Assembly: GCA_037903355.1 (NCBI GenBank)
Contig: JBAJFE010000005.1
Location: 4,568,287-4,632,286, forward strand
Direction: 5' to 3'
From: Trichuris trichiura
Lineage: Eukaryota; Nematoda; Enoplea; Trichinellida; Trichuridae
Length of the DNA stretch: 64,000 bases
In this document: positions 1-12,000 of the stretch, piece by piece
How positions within the stretch are numbered: the first letter of the stretch is position 1
Layout: each line of letters opens with the position of its first letter
The notes under the pieces: generated by a model
What the model saw: the letters and a program-made list of their open reading frames with translations, nothing else
What the model was told of the DNA's origin: nothing
Database searches by the model: none
Made by a program: the position numbers and the translations under genes

Positions 1-3000
1 AGTGCGTTAAATCTGGCCCTTACGGCTGAGGTATCTAACTCCGAAGTGGCCAAAATGCATTTACCCCATCAGGCAGAGTCGCAGGACGTTCAACTTATTC
101 GCCGCGACAACCATCCTCAGGAACGCATCCAACGAACCGTTCGCGAACAAGTGATTCCGGCGACCCCCAGGAAGACACCCTGCTACAGGTGCGGTGGGCC
201 ACATAGTCCAGCTTCTTGTCGCTTTAAGAGCGCAACGTGCAACTTCTGCAAACGAGTCGGACACATTGAACGCGTCTGTCGTTCAAAAGTGAGTTCTTCA
301 ACAGCGAAACAAAAGCAAGCTGCCAAGCGTCCCTCCTCTGCAAACTTGGTAGGTCAGAGCTTAGGCACGCCCTCCGTCAACGCTACACGCTGTCAGACAG
401 ATTCATTGAATTTTGCCCCCTTTGCTACGACTGTCCACCTGAATGGCATGGCAGTCAAGATGGAGGTAGACTCCGGCGCTGCATTTACTTTAATTTCGGA
501 AGCAACCTTCCGTCAGCTTTCTTCCAACACGCACTTGGATCTAGTTCCGTTCGCGCCCGTCTTGAAAGACTTTCAAGGTCAAACAGTGTCAATTGTCGGA
601 GCGTCGAATGTCACAGTAGAATACGGAACATTCAACGGTACACTACCAGTAGTGATAGTAAAAGGGAATCGTTCTAATCTGCTTGGAAGGAACTGGTTCG
701 GCGACTTGAACATTCAGTTATCAGGAGTGCATCAGGTGAACAGCCCGATCATAGGCAAATTGCTAGAAGAATACGTCGAGCTGTTTTCCGACAGTATCGG
801 CACTGTCACGGGTCCGCCAGTTACTTTATACACGGATGAGTCAGTGACTCCGATTCAAATGAGCGCACGCCGTGTTCCCTTTGCGCTTAAGCAGCGAATT
901 GAAGAGGAACTTAATCGTTTGGTAGCACAGGGCATACTGGAGCCTGTTCAGCACACAACATGGGCCACGCCCATCGTCCCCGTCATTAAGAGTAACGGTG
1001 ACATTAGGATCTGTGGTGACTACAAGTGCACCGTCAATAAGGCCTTACGGAAAGATCCTTACAAGGTACCGTCCGTACACGAACTGCTCACTACCTTAAA
1101 AAAGGGGAAGTTATTCGCCAAACTCGATCTGGCACACGCGTACCAACAGTTAGTCGTCGACGAATCGTCTGCTGAATTGCAAACGATAATAACGCACAAA
1201 GGAGCTTTCAAACCGAAACGTCTCCAGTACGGGATTGCTTCGGCTCCTGGAATATTTCAGCGTTTTATGGACACACTTCTTGTGAACTTAGACAATGTAG
1301 TGCCGTATTTTGATGACGTCCTCGTGATAGCGTGCTCAGAAATGGACTTAGCCAATACCTTGAGGAAGGTTTTCGAGCGACTGTTTCAGGCAGGAATTCG
1401 CCTGAAGCGCGAGAAATGTGTTTTCGGATTGCAAAGCATTAATTTTCTTGGCTACCGCATCGACAGCAACGGGATCCACCCCGCGGAAGAAAAGGTTGCG
1501 GCCATCCATAATTTCCCTCCGCCGAAGAACAAGCAGCAGCTGCAAGCTTTCTTGGGATTGTTAAATTTTTATCATAATTTCCTTCCAAACAAAGCGGAAA
1601 TTGCCGAGCCGTTACATCGGCTTTTGGATAAAAATTCGAGATGGTCATGGAGTCATACGCACGCTAAGGCTTTCAACAGGCTCAAACGGCTTGTGTCGTC
1701 CAATTTAGTGTTGGCACAGTACGATGATTCTTTACCATTGACTCTGACGTGTGATGCTTCGCCATATGGCGTAGGCTGTGTTTTGGCTCATATCATGCCC
1801 GATGGTACGGAGAGCCCTATTGCTTTTCACTCGAGAACTCTGTCGACTGCCGAAAGGAAATATGCCCAAATCGACAGAGAAGCTCTCGCGATTGTTGTTG
1901 GAATTAAGAAGTTTCACCAGTACATTTTCGGTCGTCATGTACAAATTCAGACAGATCACAAGCCTTTGCTAGGAATGCTAGCCAGAGCAATTCAAACTCC
2001 AGTGAGTATGTCGCCTCGCATGATGCGTTGGAGTATTTTGCTAAGTGCATATGATTATGATTTGCTGTACCGACCTGGGAAGCAAATTAGCAATGCAGAT
2101 GCATTGAGCCGTCTGCCATCATCTGCAGAAGGTGGTGGAGATGTAGAACCGTTGGAAATCCTCATGCTGGAATCACCGCAAAGCCCTCAAATCTCAGCAG
2201 AGGTTATTGCCAGGGAAACGTCTCGAGACCCTGTTTTGGACCGTGTGCGTGACTGGACCCGCCACGGCTGGCCACGGAATCCTGTCTCAGAAGCTTTCAA
2301 ACCATTTGTTGCTCATCAGAATGAACTATCAGTTCACAAGGACTGCGTAATACGAGGTTCTCGCGTTGTGGTGCCCCAATCGTTGAGAACAACCGTACTG
2401 CAGCTTCTCCATGCTGGCCACCCAGGAATTGTACGAATGAAGAGCATAGCGCGTAGTTATGTTTGGTGGCCACGAGTGGATAAAGATATTGAGAAAGCCG
2501 TCCAAACATGTTTGCCTTGCCAGCAAAATCGTCATGACCCCCCGAAAGAGAACTTGAATCGCTGGCCGGAAGCAGAGGCTCCATGGTCGAGAATTCACGT
2601 TGACTTTTTCGGACCGTTTCAAGGGAAGATGTTCTTCATCGTTGTTGACGCTTTCTCAAAATGGGTAGAGGTGAAGATTGTGCCGACCGTTTCGTCCAAG
2701 GCTGCCATCTCATCGTTGAGGAATTTATTCGCAACGCATGGCTTACCAGATTGTCTAGTGAGTGATAATGGAACTGCGTTTACTTCTGTGGAATTCGCAG
2801 AGTTCTTGAAATCAAACAGCATCAGGCACCTGACCACCGCGCCATTTTCACCCTGCCTCAAACGGACAGGCTGAACGTCTAGTCCAGAGCACTAAAGAAG
2901 CGCTGAGGAAAGAACATTCAGGGGATTGGAATGTTCGATTGGCTCGTCTGCTGCTCGCACAGCATACGACCCCATGCACCGCCACCGGTAAAAGTCCGGC

Positions 3001-3301
3001 AGAATTGCTGTGTAATCGTCGTCTCTCTACACTTCTGGACAAACTGCGTCCTAAGAAGCGGCATCAGGACGATGTGTCTCCGGAGCACAAGAAAGGCAGA
3101 ACCTTCTTGGTTAACGCCCTTGTCTTTGCACGATGCTTTAAACAGTCGAAAAAATGGATTCCTGCAGTTGTAGTTAGTCGTTTGGGTGAACGTTTGTATA
3201 CGGTACGCACGAGCCAAGGTGAACTGTGGAAGCGTCACGTAGACCAACTGCGTCATCGAGAAACGAACGACGTTGTTCTACCAACGAGTGACGTTCCTTA
3301 G
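1..3301 (+). pseudogene. Gag-pol polyprotein with a frameshift in integrase
   Basis: The reading frame is open from the window edge to a stop at 2872-2874; the first internal Met is at 46. Counting from that Met, two CCHC zinc knuckles lie at about residues 46-78 (CYRCGG.., CNFCKR..). A DSGA aspartic-protease motif is at about 141, the RT catalytic motif YFDDV at about 421 and an RNase H motif (TCDAS) at about 567. An integrase HHCC zinc-binding region and the first catalytic Asp (HVDFFGP) follow. One extra base in 2854-2857 shifts the frame inside the integrase core; the homologous sequence continues in the next frame to a stop at 3301, with a basic integrase tail. It could be a sequencing error, but as read the product is truncated. 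Only the breaks are described here. Confidence 0.9.
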
Positions 3302-3364
3302 GCGTTTTATCATTGCGTCATTTAGCCTTTCAGATAACGACCCTGATTCGGAAAGGGGGAGGAC

Positions 3365-3506
3365 TGTTATGTATTGGACGAATGATAAGTATTGTTGCTT
3401 GTACTTGAGAATGTTATTTAGTTACGGTTAGCCAACTTGCCGTTTCCTTGTGTGTGCTTGAACGATTAAAGAGAGGTAGTAGCCTGTACGTGTCGAGTAT
3501 TCAACA
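3365..3506 (+). repeat. Probable 3' LTR
   Basis: It begins TGTTATG directly after a polypurine tract (gaaagggggagga) and ends with TCAACA, the usual TG..CA borders. An ATTAAAG hexamer at about 3466-3472 could serve as its polyadenylation signal. The length (142 bp) is short but acceptable. The matching 5' LTR is not in the window, so the borders are inferred. Confidence 0.6.
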
Positions 3507-4221
3507 TTATCTTTTTCCGTTCCGCAAGAAAAAAAATTGCAACGTGTAGGACTAACATGGTTCCTTACTTTGACAAACAGTTTTCAGCCGGTCTAAGCGC
3601 ATTGCAGTTTTGCAAAAAATACTGCGCGTCGGAATATGTTTCGCTAACAAACTACATTATTCGCTAACGTACCTTTATTTCCTTAATTCAATTTTACAGT
3701 AGACAATACTGCGCTTTTTGCTGCCAAACAATTGGCTTATAGGCATAGCAAAAATTGTAAGTATGATTTTTTAAAAAAATGTTTCGTTGCTTGCAATTAA
3801 ATGTTTAAAAAGCTTCGGGTTGCTTTGCAATCTTGGTAAAAAAAAAGGTTGTCGTTAAGCTACAGTATACCTTAAAAGTTGTCAAGTACATTTGCAGAAT
3901 CATTTGGCTAAATGTACTTAATGTCTTTTGCTTCTTACGGTTCTTAGCTTGATTTTCTTCAAATCTTTTCGTTCCGTTGACAGCTGTACATGTGAGACAG
4001 GTCGTTTCGTTGCTTCTAAGTTTAAGTGCAATTTCGGTTGTTGATAAAGTTGCATTTGTTGCTTCGTCTTGCACCCACTTTGTTACGCCTCATATGACGT
4101 AAGGCTAACTGCTGCTACAGGCCGGCAAGTCAGCGACGAGTTTCAACGCATTCCCATGCTCACTGTGTCAAAATCAATTTTTGCTGTTCTGCAACTTTAT
4201 GCCGACGTCAATAGTTGACGA
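3507..4221. other. Intergenic, upstream of the DEF8-like gene
   Basis: This is AT-rich sequence with homopolymer runs. I see no exon with family similarity. A minus-strand open frame at 3805-4074 has no recognisable features and is low complexity. The promoter and any 5' untranslated exon of the DEF8-like gene should be here. Confidence 0.6.
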
Positions 4222-5891
<1,670 letters not shown>

Positions 5892-5939
5892 TCATCCAAT
5901 CGCCAGCCGCGCTTTTACTTTTGGAGTAAAAAAAATTTG

Positions 5940-5945
5940 AATAAA
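5940..5945 (+). terminator. AATAAA polyadenylation signal of the DEF8-like gene
   Basis: A canonical AATAAA lies 49 bp after the TGA stop. It is positioned as expected for a compact 3' UTR. Confidence 0.6.
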
Positions 5946-6480
5946 CAAAAATCGATTTTCTATGTTATGCCGTAGTCGCTGAAACCAACACTTAAGGAAC
6001 GACACCTTCAATACAATGATAATCAACTTCATTTAGTATGAATTAAGTCTTATCGTACTCTTTGCAAAGATGTTAATAGAGAAATGTTTCCTTAATTAAG
6101 CTTCTGAACTATTTTGCATCTTTCATTCTGTTTTTTTAATGAATTGCGAGTGTTTGACGTTTACTCGAAACTGAGAATCTCATTACGCTTTCCTCTATTC
6201 CATTGACGCGTCTTGGCTGTGCGTGATTTCTTTTTATCAATGGTGAGAGATTGCAACTCCGAACTTTCGAGACTTACCGTTGAATGGTAGCCTGTCAATG
6301 AAATCTTGTAATACGTACGCGTAATAAGAGAGGCAAAAAAGTGGTAGCATTGATGTACAAGCGCAAAGTGGTCGATCGTTACACTTCTCCATTCAACTCT
6401 TCAATGAAATCTCGCATTCCAGAAACTGAATCGCACATTCCTTCGTCCTCTTGTAGTAACGGCACATCTTCACGCTAGCA
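5946..6480. other. Intergenic between convergent genes
   Basis: This lies between the 3' ends of the DEF8-like (+) and CSN3 (-) genes. It is AT-rich, with no open frame of note and no repeat that I recognise. It should carry the CSN3 3' UTR on the minus strand. Confidence 0.6.
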
Positions 6481-8420
6481 TTAACGAAAGGAAAAGTCAT
6501 TCAACAATTTAGGTTTATTATCATTTCTTACGGTGTATTTTCTCTTCGATTCTTCAATTGAAGACGTAAGATTCTTGTCCAAGTTCTGCACTATGCTCAG
6601 AGTCATTTCCAGGCGCTTTAGCTGAAATAAGGCTTATTTTTTAAAAACTTTTTTTTTCTACGGACAGGAAAAGGTCAAAAGTTATCTCTTTGCCTGCGTT
6701 TTGACGGATTCGACGAGCGACGTTTTCACTGGCTCTTGGAAAAACGATACCGTTCCATTTTTTTGATCGATTTTAACCCTAACTTCGTCGCGCGCCGCCT
6801 GCAAAATTTTAAGTAACCTGCGAATCATTTTTTTAAATTCAAATTTATTACCATATCAAAGAGCAACCGTTCGGCTTGTTCCGCGTTCGGTAGCTGACAG
6901 TGCTCGGCCAAAGCGGTCAACGACATGACGGCGTAAACTTTGCTCAACGCCAAGATGTGCTTTTTTGCACAGTACTTTTTAACCTGATTTACAAGTCCGT
7001 CGTTTTTGTCCTGCAAGACGAATACGGTATATTCAAATTTAATCATTTGAATTATTTTTGTTTACTTGAACGAACGATTGATGTCTGGAAGTGCAAATTC
7101 GATTCAGCTCGGCAAAGTCGGCCCGCTTGTACGCATCCGCTAAGTTGCAGTACCAACCGAAACTACAACTGTTGAAGCGATCAAAAGAGGCCGTATACGC
7201 GGGAACCACTTCGAGCTGACGTGCGTAATATTTTTGCATATTTCATTTCTAAATGAATTGCATACCTTGCCGCTGACAAGAAGACTTGTTAGCACCCATT
7301 TTTTGTAGGCGTGAGTGACAATGTCGTTAGCACCTTCGGAAGGTATCGTTATTGCCTGCAACGATAGATTGTTTAATGAAAAGTAAGTTCTTTCGTTACT
7401 AACCAATTCAAACATGTACAAAGCGTCACGCATGAGCTTCATAGCCGCGTATATGCAACCACCGTAATAGCAGTAAAGCAAGTAATACTTCACGTCAAAG
7501 GATGGAGCATTTTGTTCCATCCGTAAAACCTTCATTTGACCAATGAGTGACATGGAAGAAAAGAATTCCGTTGTAATAGACGTTACCTTGGTTCCGTCGC
7601 CTTTTGTCTGTCCTTTGTTCTCCTCTGTATTTTCGCCAAAAACTGCCGAAATTTGAACCCCCAAAAAGGGTAACGCTGGCTTTAGATTTGACGAGTACAA
7701 GCACAGCTACGGGTAAAAATCGGTTGTCCGCAAAGGCTACTTGATCACCCTAAGCTTACCATAAACAAATCGCTATGTATGGGCGTCAGGATCTCCAGAC
7801 TTGGTACGAACCGTACTATTGCCAATCGAAGACAATTTATACCGCGTGAAGGCTGTAGGCTATTAAGGTTATTTCGTCCAACTTTAAATATACGCTTGCA
7901 TACACACCTCTTTGCGATCGATCAACGTGTCGGCGACTTGATGCCAAAGATCGAAGTCTTAAAAAAGGTTAATGCAACAACAATGCGCAGTCGCCTTAAA
8001 CTGTGCCTATTGCTTACAAGTATCCGCCATAAGGCTAACCATGGCAGAGTTGAAATTGTCTAAAAAATAAGTGCACCAATCGATGAGCTCGTTTGTAGTA
8101 AAAGCGGTCGCATGGTAAGTGATGCGTAAGAATCTGCAATGGAGCAATTCAAAAGGGTCGGCGTCTTTCAAAGCGAACAGTTACAAAATTCCAAGCATCG
8201 GAAGCGTGCTTTCCCGCTGTTTCAGGTATTGCCATAAGTCGACCAGATCTTGCGGGTTCTCGATGGGGCCGTTATCCAAAAGCCCGTTCAAATAGGTAAC
8301 CAGCAAGGGAAATTGCGCTGGTAAGCAAGCTAGTTAAGCTTGATTTAAAAAACAAAACTCCTACTAACCATTAGTTGAAAAAATGCGCACTTTGTGCACG
8401 AACGAATCGCGAAATTCCAT
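6481..8420 (-). CDS. csn3: COP9 signalosome subunit 3
   Basis: Twelve exons on the minus strand, from high to low: 8369-8420, 8185-8317, 8018-8133, 7908-7957, 7760-7852, 7587-7706, 7404-7529, 7266-7355, 7066-7215, 6852-7010, 6694-6798, 6481-6621. The phases close to 444 aa (human 423). It aligns end to end with CSN3: N-terminus FVHKVR, then PSRGINCLRLAI, LKPALPFLG, YCYYGGCIYAA, AITIPSEG, a PCI-domain C-terminal half and IDQKNGTVSF near the end. CSN3 is a scaffold subunit of the CSN complex, which removes NEDD8 from cullins. Two oddities: exon 11 appears to use a GC donor (CAG|gcaaag), and exon 6 adds about 20 polar residues before the exon-7 junction. That junction is the least certain boundary. 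Orthology is strong by collinearity. Confidence 0.93.
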
Positions 8421-9013
8421 CGTAAAAAAGCAATCTTAAAAACTGTACAGTATTCAAATGCTGTGAAATTATATGATTTGCAGGTTTACTAAAAACCTCA
8501 GTCTTTTTAGCGTTGCGGATGACCACACAAAGAGTTGTAGGCAAAAAACAATGCGCATTAAAATTATTCAAACGCAAAATTAGATGGCAGTGGCAGTGGG
8601 TTTAAAAAACTTTGCAGTTACCATACGCCGACGTGCTGACGGAAGATCGAAATTAAGCTGAAAGCTAAATTGAAACGGCTACGAAATTATTTTAAAGCAA
8701 AATTTTCAACAGTTCTTTGTAGGATTTTTGAAAGTCAGCAGGTATTTTTTTACTTCTACAAAGATTAGCAAATTGCTAACGGAAGCGGCGGGAGCAAGAA
8801 ACGTTGCGCGTTGGGTTTAGCAACTTATTTCGAACAATTTTGTTCAATTACTTACAGGCAGCAATCACGGATGCTCAAGAGAAATGAGTTTTTCTTAACA
8901 ATGCTAGTTAACTTGAGCATCATTATAACGTTTCGGCAACCATTTACTGTAACAATTATTTCCAGTTTCATTTAGCCAGACCCCGAAAGGCCGCTAGCCC
9001 GGGAGCTGACAAA
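8421..9013. promoter_or_regulatory. Divergent spacer between CSN3 (-) and the zinc-finger gene (+)
   Basis: About 590 bp separates the two start codons, so it should hold both promoters. I see no classical TATA box placed for either gene. On the plus strand a splice-acceptor-like sequence (tatttccag) ends at 8965. The frame is open from there to the ATG at 9014, so the zinc-finger mRNA could begin at a cis- or trans-splice acceptor here. Confidence 0.45.
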
Positions 9014-12000
9014 ATGTCCCGAACTGGTCAATGGAGTCGTTTTGCAATTTTTGGACGCAGTCGGGGTGGTCAGGGACCAAGCCGACCGATGGAGACGAAT
9101 GTTTCGCAGCAAGATGTCGTAACTGATCTTCCGTTCGCGTGCAAGCAATGCGACAAAAAGTTTCCGTCGCTTTATTACCTTGACGCGCACGAACACAAGC
9201 ATGAAGCAATGAAGATGCAAGTGTACGTTGAAGTTGGCGGTACAATACCGCCGCCTTCGTTGGGTCGACCCTCGTCGTCGTCGGCAAGATCTACCCCGCA
9301 ACAGAGAGGCAGAAAGTCGTTATCTTTGTCGACTGGTAAGTTCATTTTTCACTTCACTGCTAACCGATGACCACACCGAACCTGCGGCTCGCCATTCTTA
9401 CTGCACGCACCCGACGATGTCGGTGATATGCAGGATTCGAAGGGTGTGCAGGCAAACTGTTCTCCATTTCGTCTTATTTGGCCTACAGTTTGCGTTTTGA
9501 GTCAAATTTAAATGCCAAAGCGTAATTCCACCCTGTCTGTCGATTATTCGAGCAAAAATAGCCGAAATAAACAACATTTTTCTCAAGTCTACAGAACTCC
9601 TGTAAGGTTAGGTTGGTCAGTTTAGCCAAAGCGCGTAGTTGTTCTCGTCGCCTTATCGGTAGGAAAAGTGATAATTCATCGCGAGCGATTTACAATGAGT
9701 TGTTGTAGCTTCTTCACCTTCTTCTTAGCCGACAACTGCCTTCGACAACTCGAGCGGCACCATTTCTCTTCTTCCTTTCTGTTGCGTTTGTGCATGTCTA
9801 TCGATTGCAACTGGTTTGCAGCAAACTCATTCAAGCGGCGGATTGACTTTTTGCTTCGCTTGATATCGAAGACTTGCATTCCATCGATCGCAGCCGCTCT
9901 GCATCGTTCTTCATTTCCTGCTATTTAGTTGAGGTGAATTTCCAAGCAGCCCATATGCTACTAACAGTTCAAATAGCATACGCTGTTGCACTTCAAAACT
10001 GGTCCATTGGCAATTGCAATCGGCAATTTGCCGTTTTTGTAAAAATCTCGCTTGTTGTCAACCGTACATTGTTTACTTGACTTACTCGCCAACTTTGGGC
10101 GACAAAACTGTTACATCCATTTGAAATGTCACTTGTATTGACTGTTCTTTATCTTTTCTGTTATATGAAGTCATGCACAAAGGTTAACCTGCGAATCGAA
10201 TAAATTTAGTGGTCATTAATACTGAAGCAGTCGTAAAACGACTGTTAATAGCGAGCCGCGACCAATCTGCCCACTGACACTTCGGCTTTTTGACGTAGTT
10301 GGCATTGTTTACCCGAATCGATGCCGTCGAGGAATTGACTACGTGCAAACAAGCCATTTCGATTTCTTCATGCGCGTTTTAGCCGTTTATTTTGTTCCGG
10401 CCGAATCGCGGCATTGCGTACCAAGTTCTTGGCCATAAATACGTCTCGAAAACAACTTCTCTTCCGTCATAGGCCAAAGAAAGCGTTATTGTTTTTTACA
10501 AGAACCTGAAAACACTTTAGTAACAGTTCTTATTTTTCTTTTTCCATTTTGCGTTTTTTAACAGGTGATTCATCGAGCGGAAAGCGCGACGCTTGTACAT
10601 AAGTGTGAAGTCGACGTTTCCGGCCAATCTTGTCGGCGCACTCAGCAAAAATAGCCAGCAACGGCAAGCAACGAGGTTGCTGCTTAGATAGGTGGCGCTT
10701 GTGTCGCTTTTCTTGCTGCTGCTTGTTGACCTAGTTTCGCAATCGATGAGTGCAAGGCGTCGCGACATAAGCGCCACCTATCAAAATCTATTTGTCGAAA
10801 CGCCCGCACCACCGATCGTCGTTTTCAAGCGCGGATGATTGTAAATGTTTTCTCAATGGCCGTGTTGAGTTAACTACAATCAGCTATGCCATTAGTACAG
10901 CCTGAAAACTAGTTTGGCAGGACGGGTCTATAGAATTGAAAGCAATTTTAAAAAATGTCCCATTCCGCGTCCGTTGCCACGCTGTACCTTCCAGGCTGAT
11001 TATCTTCGTTTTCGGCTCCTTTCTTAAGCGCTGATTTTCATTGCTGAGCGGATGCCGACATACAATTGCAATATCACCTTAACTGAACTGAAATTGAAGC
11101 ATTACGATTCACTCGCTTCGATAAACCACAGCGTAAACATTTCTGTTAGTCTGTCATTATTGTAAGCTCGTATTGGCCACTGTCCTTAAGGTATACCTTC
11201 CTAGCAAGTATTTAAACCAACCAATCAGGTGAAACTTGATGAGTAGGTTCGTTCTTCGTTATATCAGCAGTTTTTGCAGCAGCTTCATTGTCGCTGTCTG
11301 CGCTTTTAATCAGCTGTCCAAACGCTTCATACCTTTCTCAGTGGTGAGATGTTTTTCAAGAGTAAATCGTCAGAGTCAAACGATACAGTTCAAATTTTCA
11401 AACTTTCGGCTTTTGTAGATTTTCAGGTTCAAATTTGGCTTTTTAACGCCCACGCACCGCCGACTAGCCTTGCTGTGGGTGTTCCTTATTGGTGACCACG
11501 AAAAATTGGTTTTTTCGTTTAGGTAGACGAAATTTTAAAAATTTATTTCATCTTAATATCCACCAAAAATTTTAGTACGCCTTTTTGTACGCGCACTTTT
11601 TAATAATAGACTTAGCAGTGCGACTGCCTCCATATTTTGCTTTACCAATAACGCGTATTGTTATGCGCATAAGTCGTTGCTGTCAAGGAGAATAAAGCTT
11701 AAAGCTTTCCATCCTTCTTTGGATGCTATTTCAAGGGGCAGTGAATCATTGACTTAAAATGACTTTGTGCAGCTGTTGCCACTTTTTTGCCATATTTATC
11801 TACCTATTGAATAATTTAATTTGTTCGCAGGTTCGATGGGCGCTTCACCGGAAGAGCCGCTTAGTTCTTCTCGTCGCTTGAAGTGCAACATGTGCGGCGA
11901 AGTGTTTACAAATAAGGCTCTTTGGTCTCAGCATATACTTGAAGAGCACGGAGAAGATTTTCAAAGGAGATCACCTCGCACTGGATCATCGAGATTGATA

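Larger units (their letters stand above)
1..3506 (+). mobile_element. Ty3/Gypsy-type LTR retrotransposon, 5'-truncated by the window edge
   Basis: The element enters from the left edge already inside gag, since the frame is open from base 1. It runs through zinc knuckles, aspartic protease, reverse transcriptase, RNase H and integrase. It ends with a purine-rich tract (about 3351-3363) and a TGTTATG..TCAACA segment that looks like a short 3' LTR. Domain order PR-RT-RH-IN is typical of Ty3/Gypsy (Metaviridae-like) elements and excludes Copia order. The 5' LTR lies outside the window, so age, target duplication and exact ends cannot be judged. One frameshift near 2854-2857 suggests this copy is no longer able to make the whole product from one frame. 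Confidence 0.93.

Noticed and set aside
2297..2861. Minus-strand frames of 80-97 codons inside the Gypsy pol region
   Set aside because: Antisense shadows of the integrase coding sequence.
8018..8317. In-frame TAA in CSN3 that looks like a nonsense mutation or readthrough site
   Set aside because: The TAA belongs to a 51-bp GT..AG intron (gtaact..ttgcag, 8134-8184). Splicing removes it and restores perfect family alignment.
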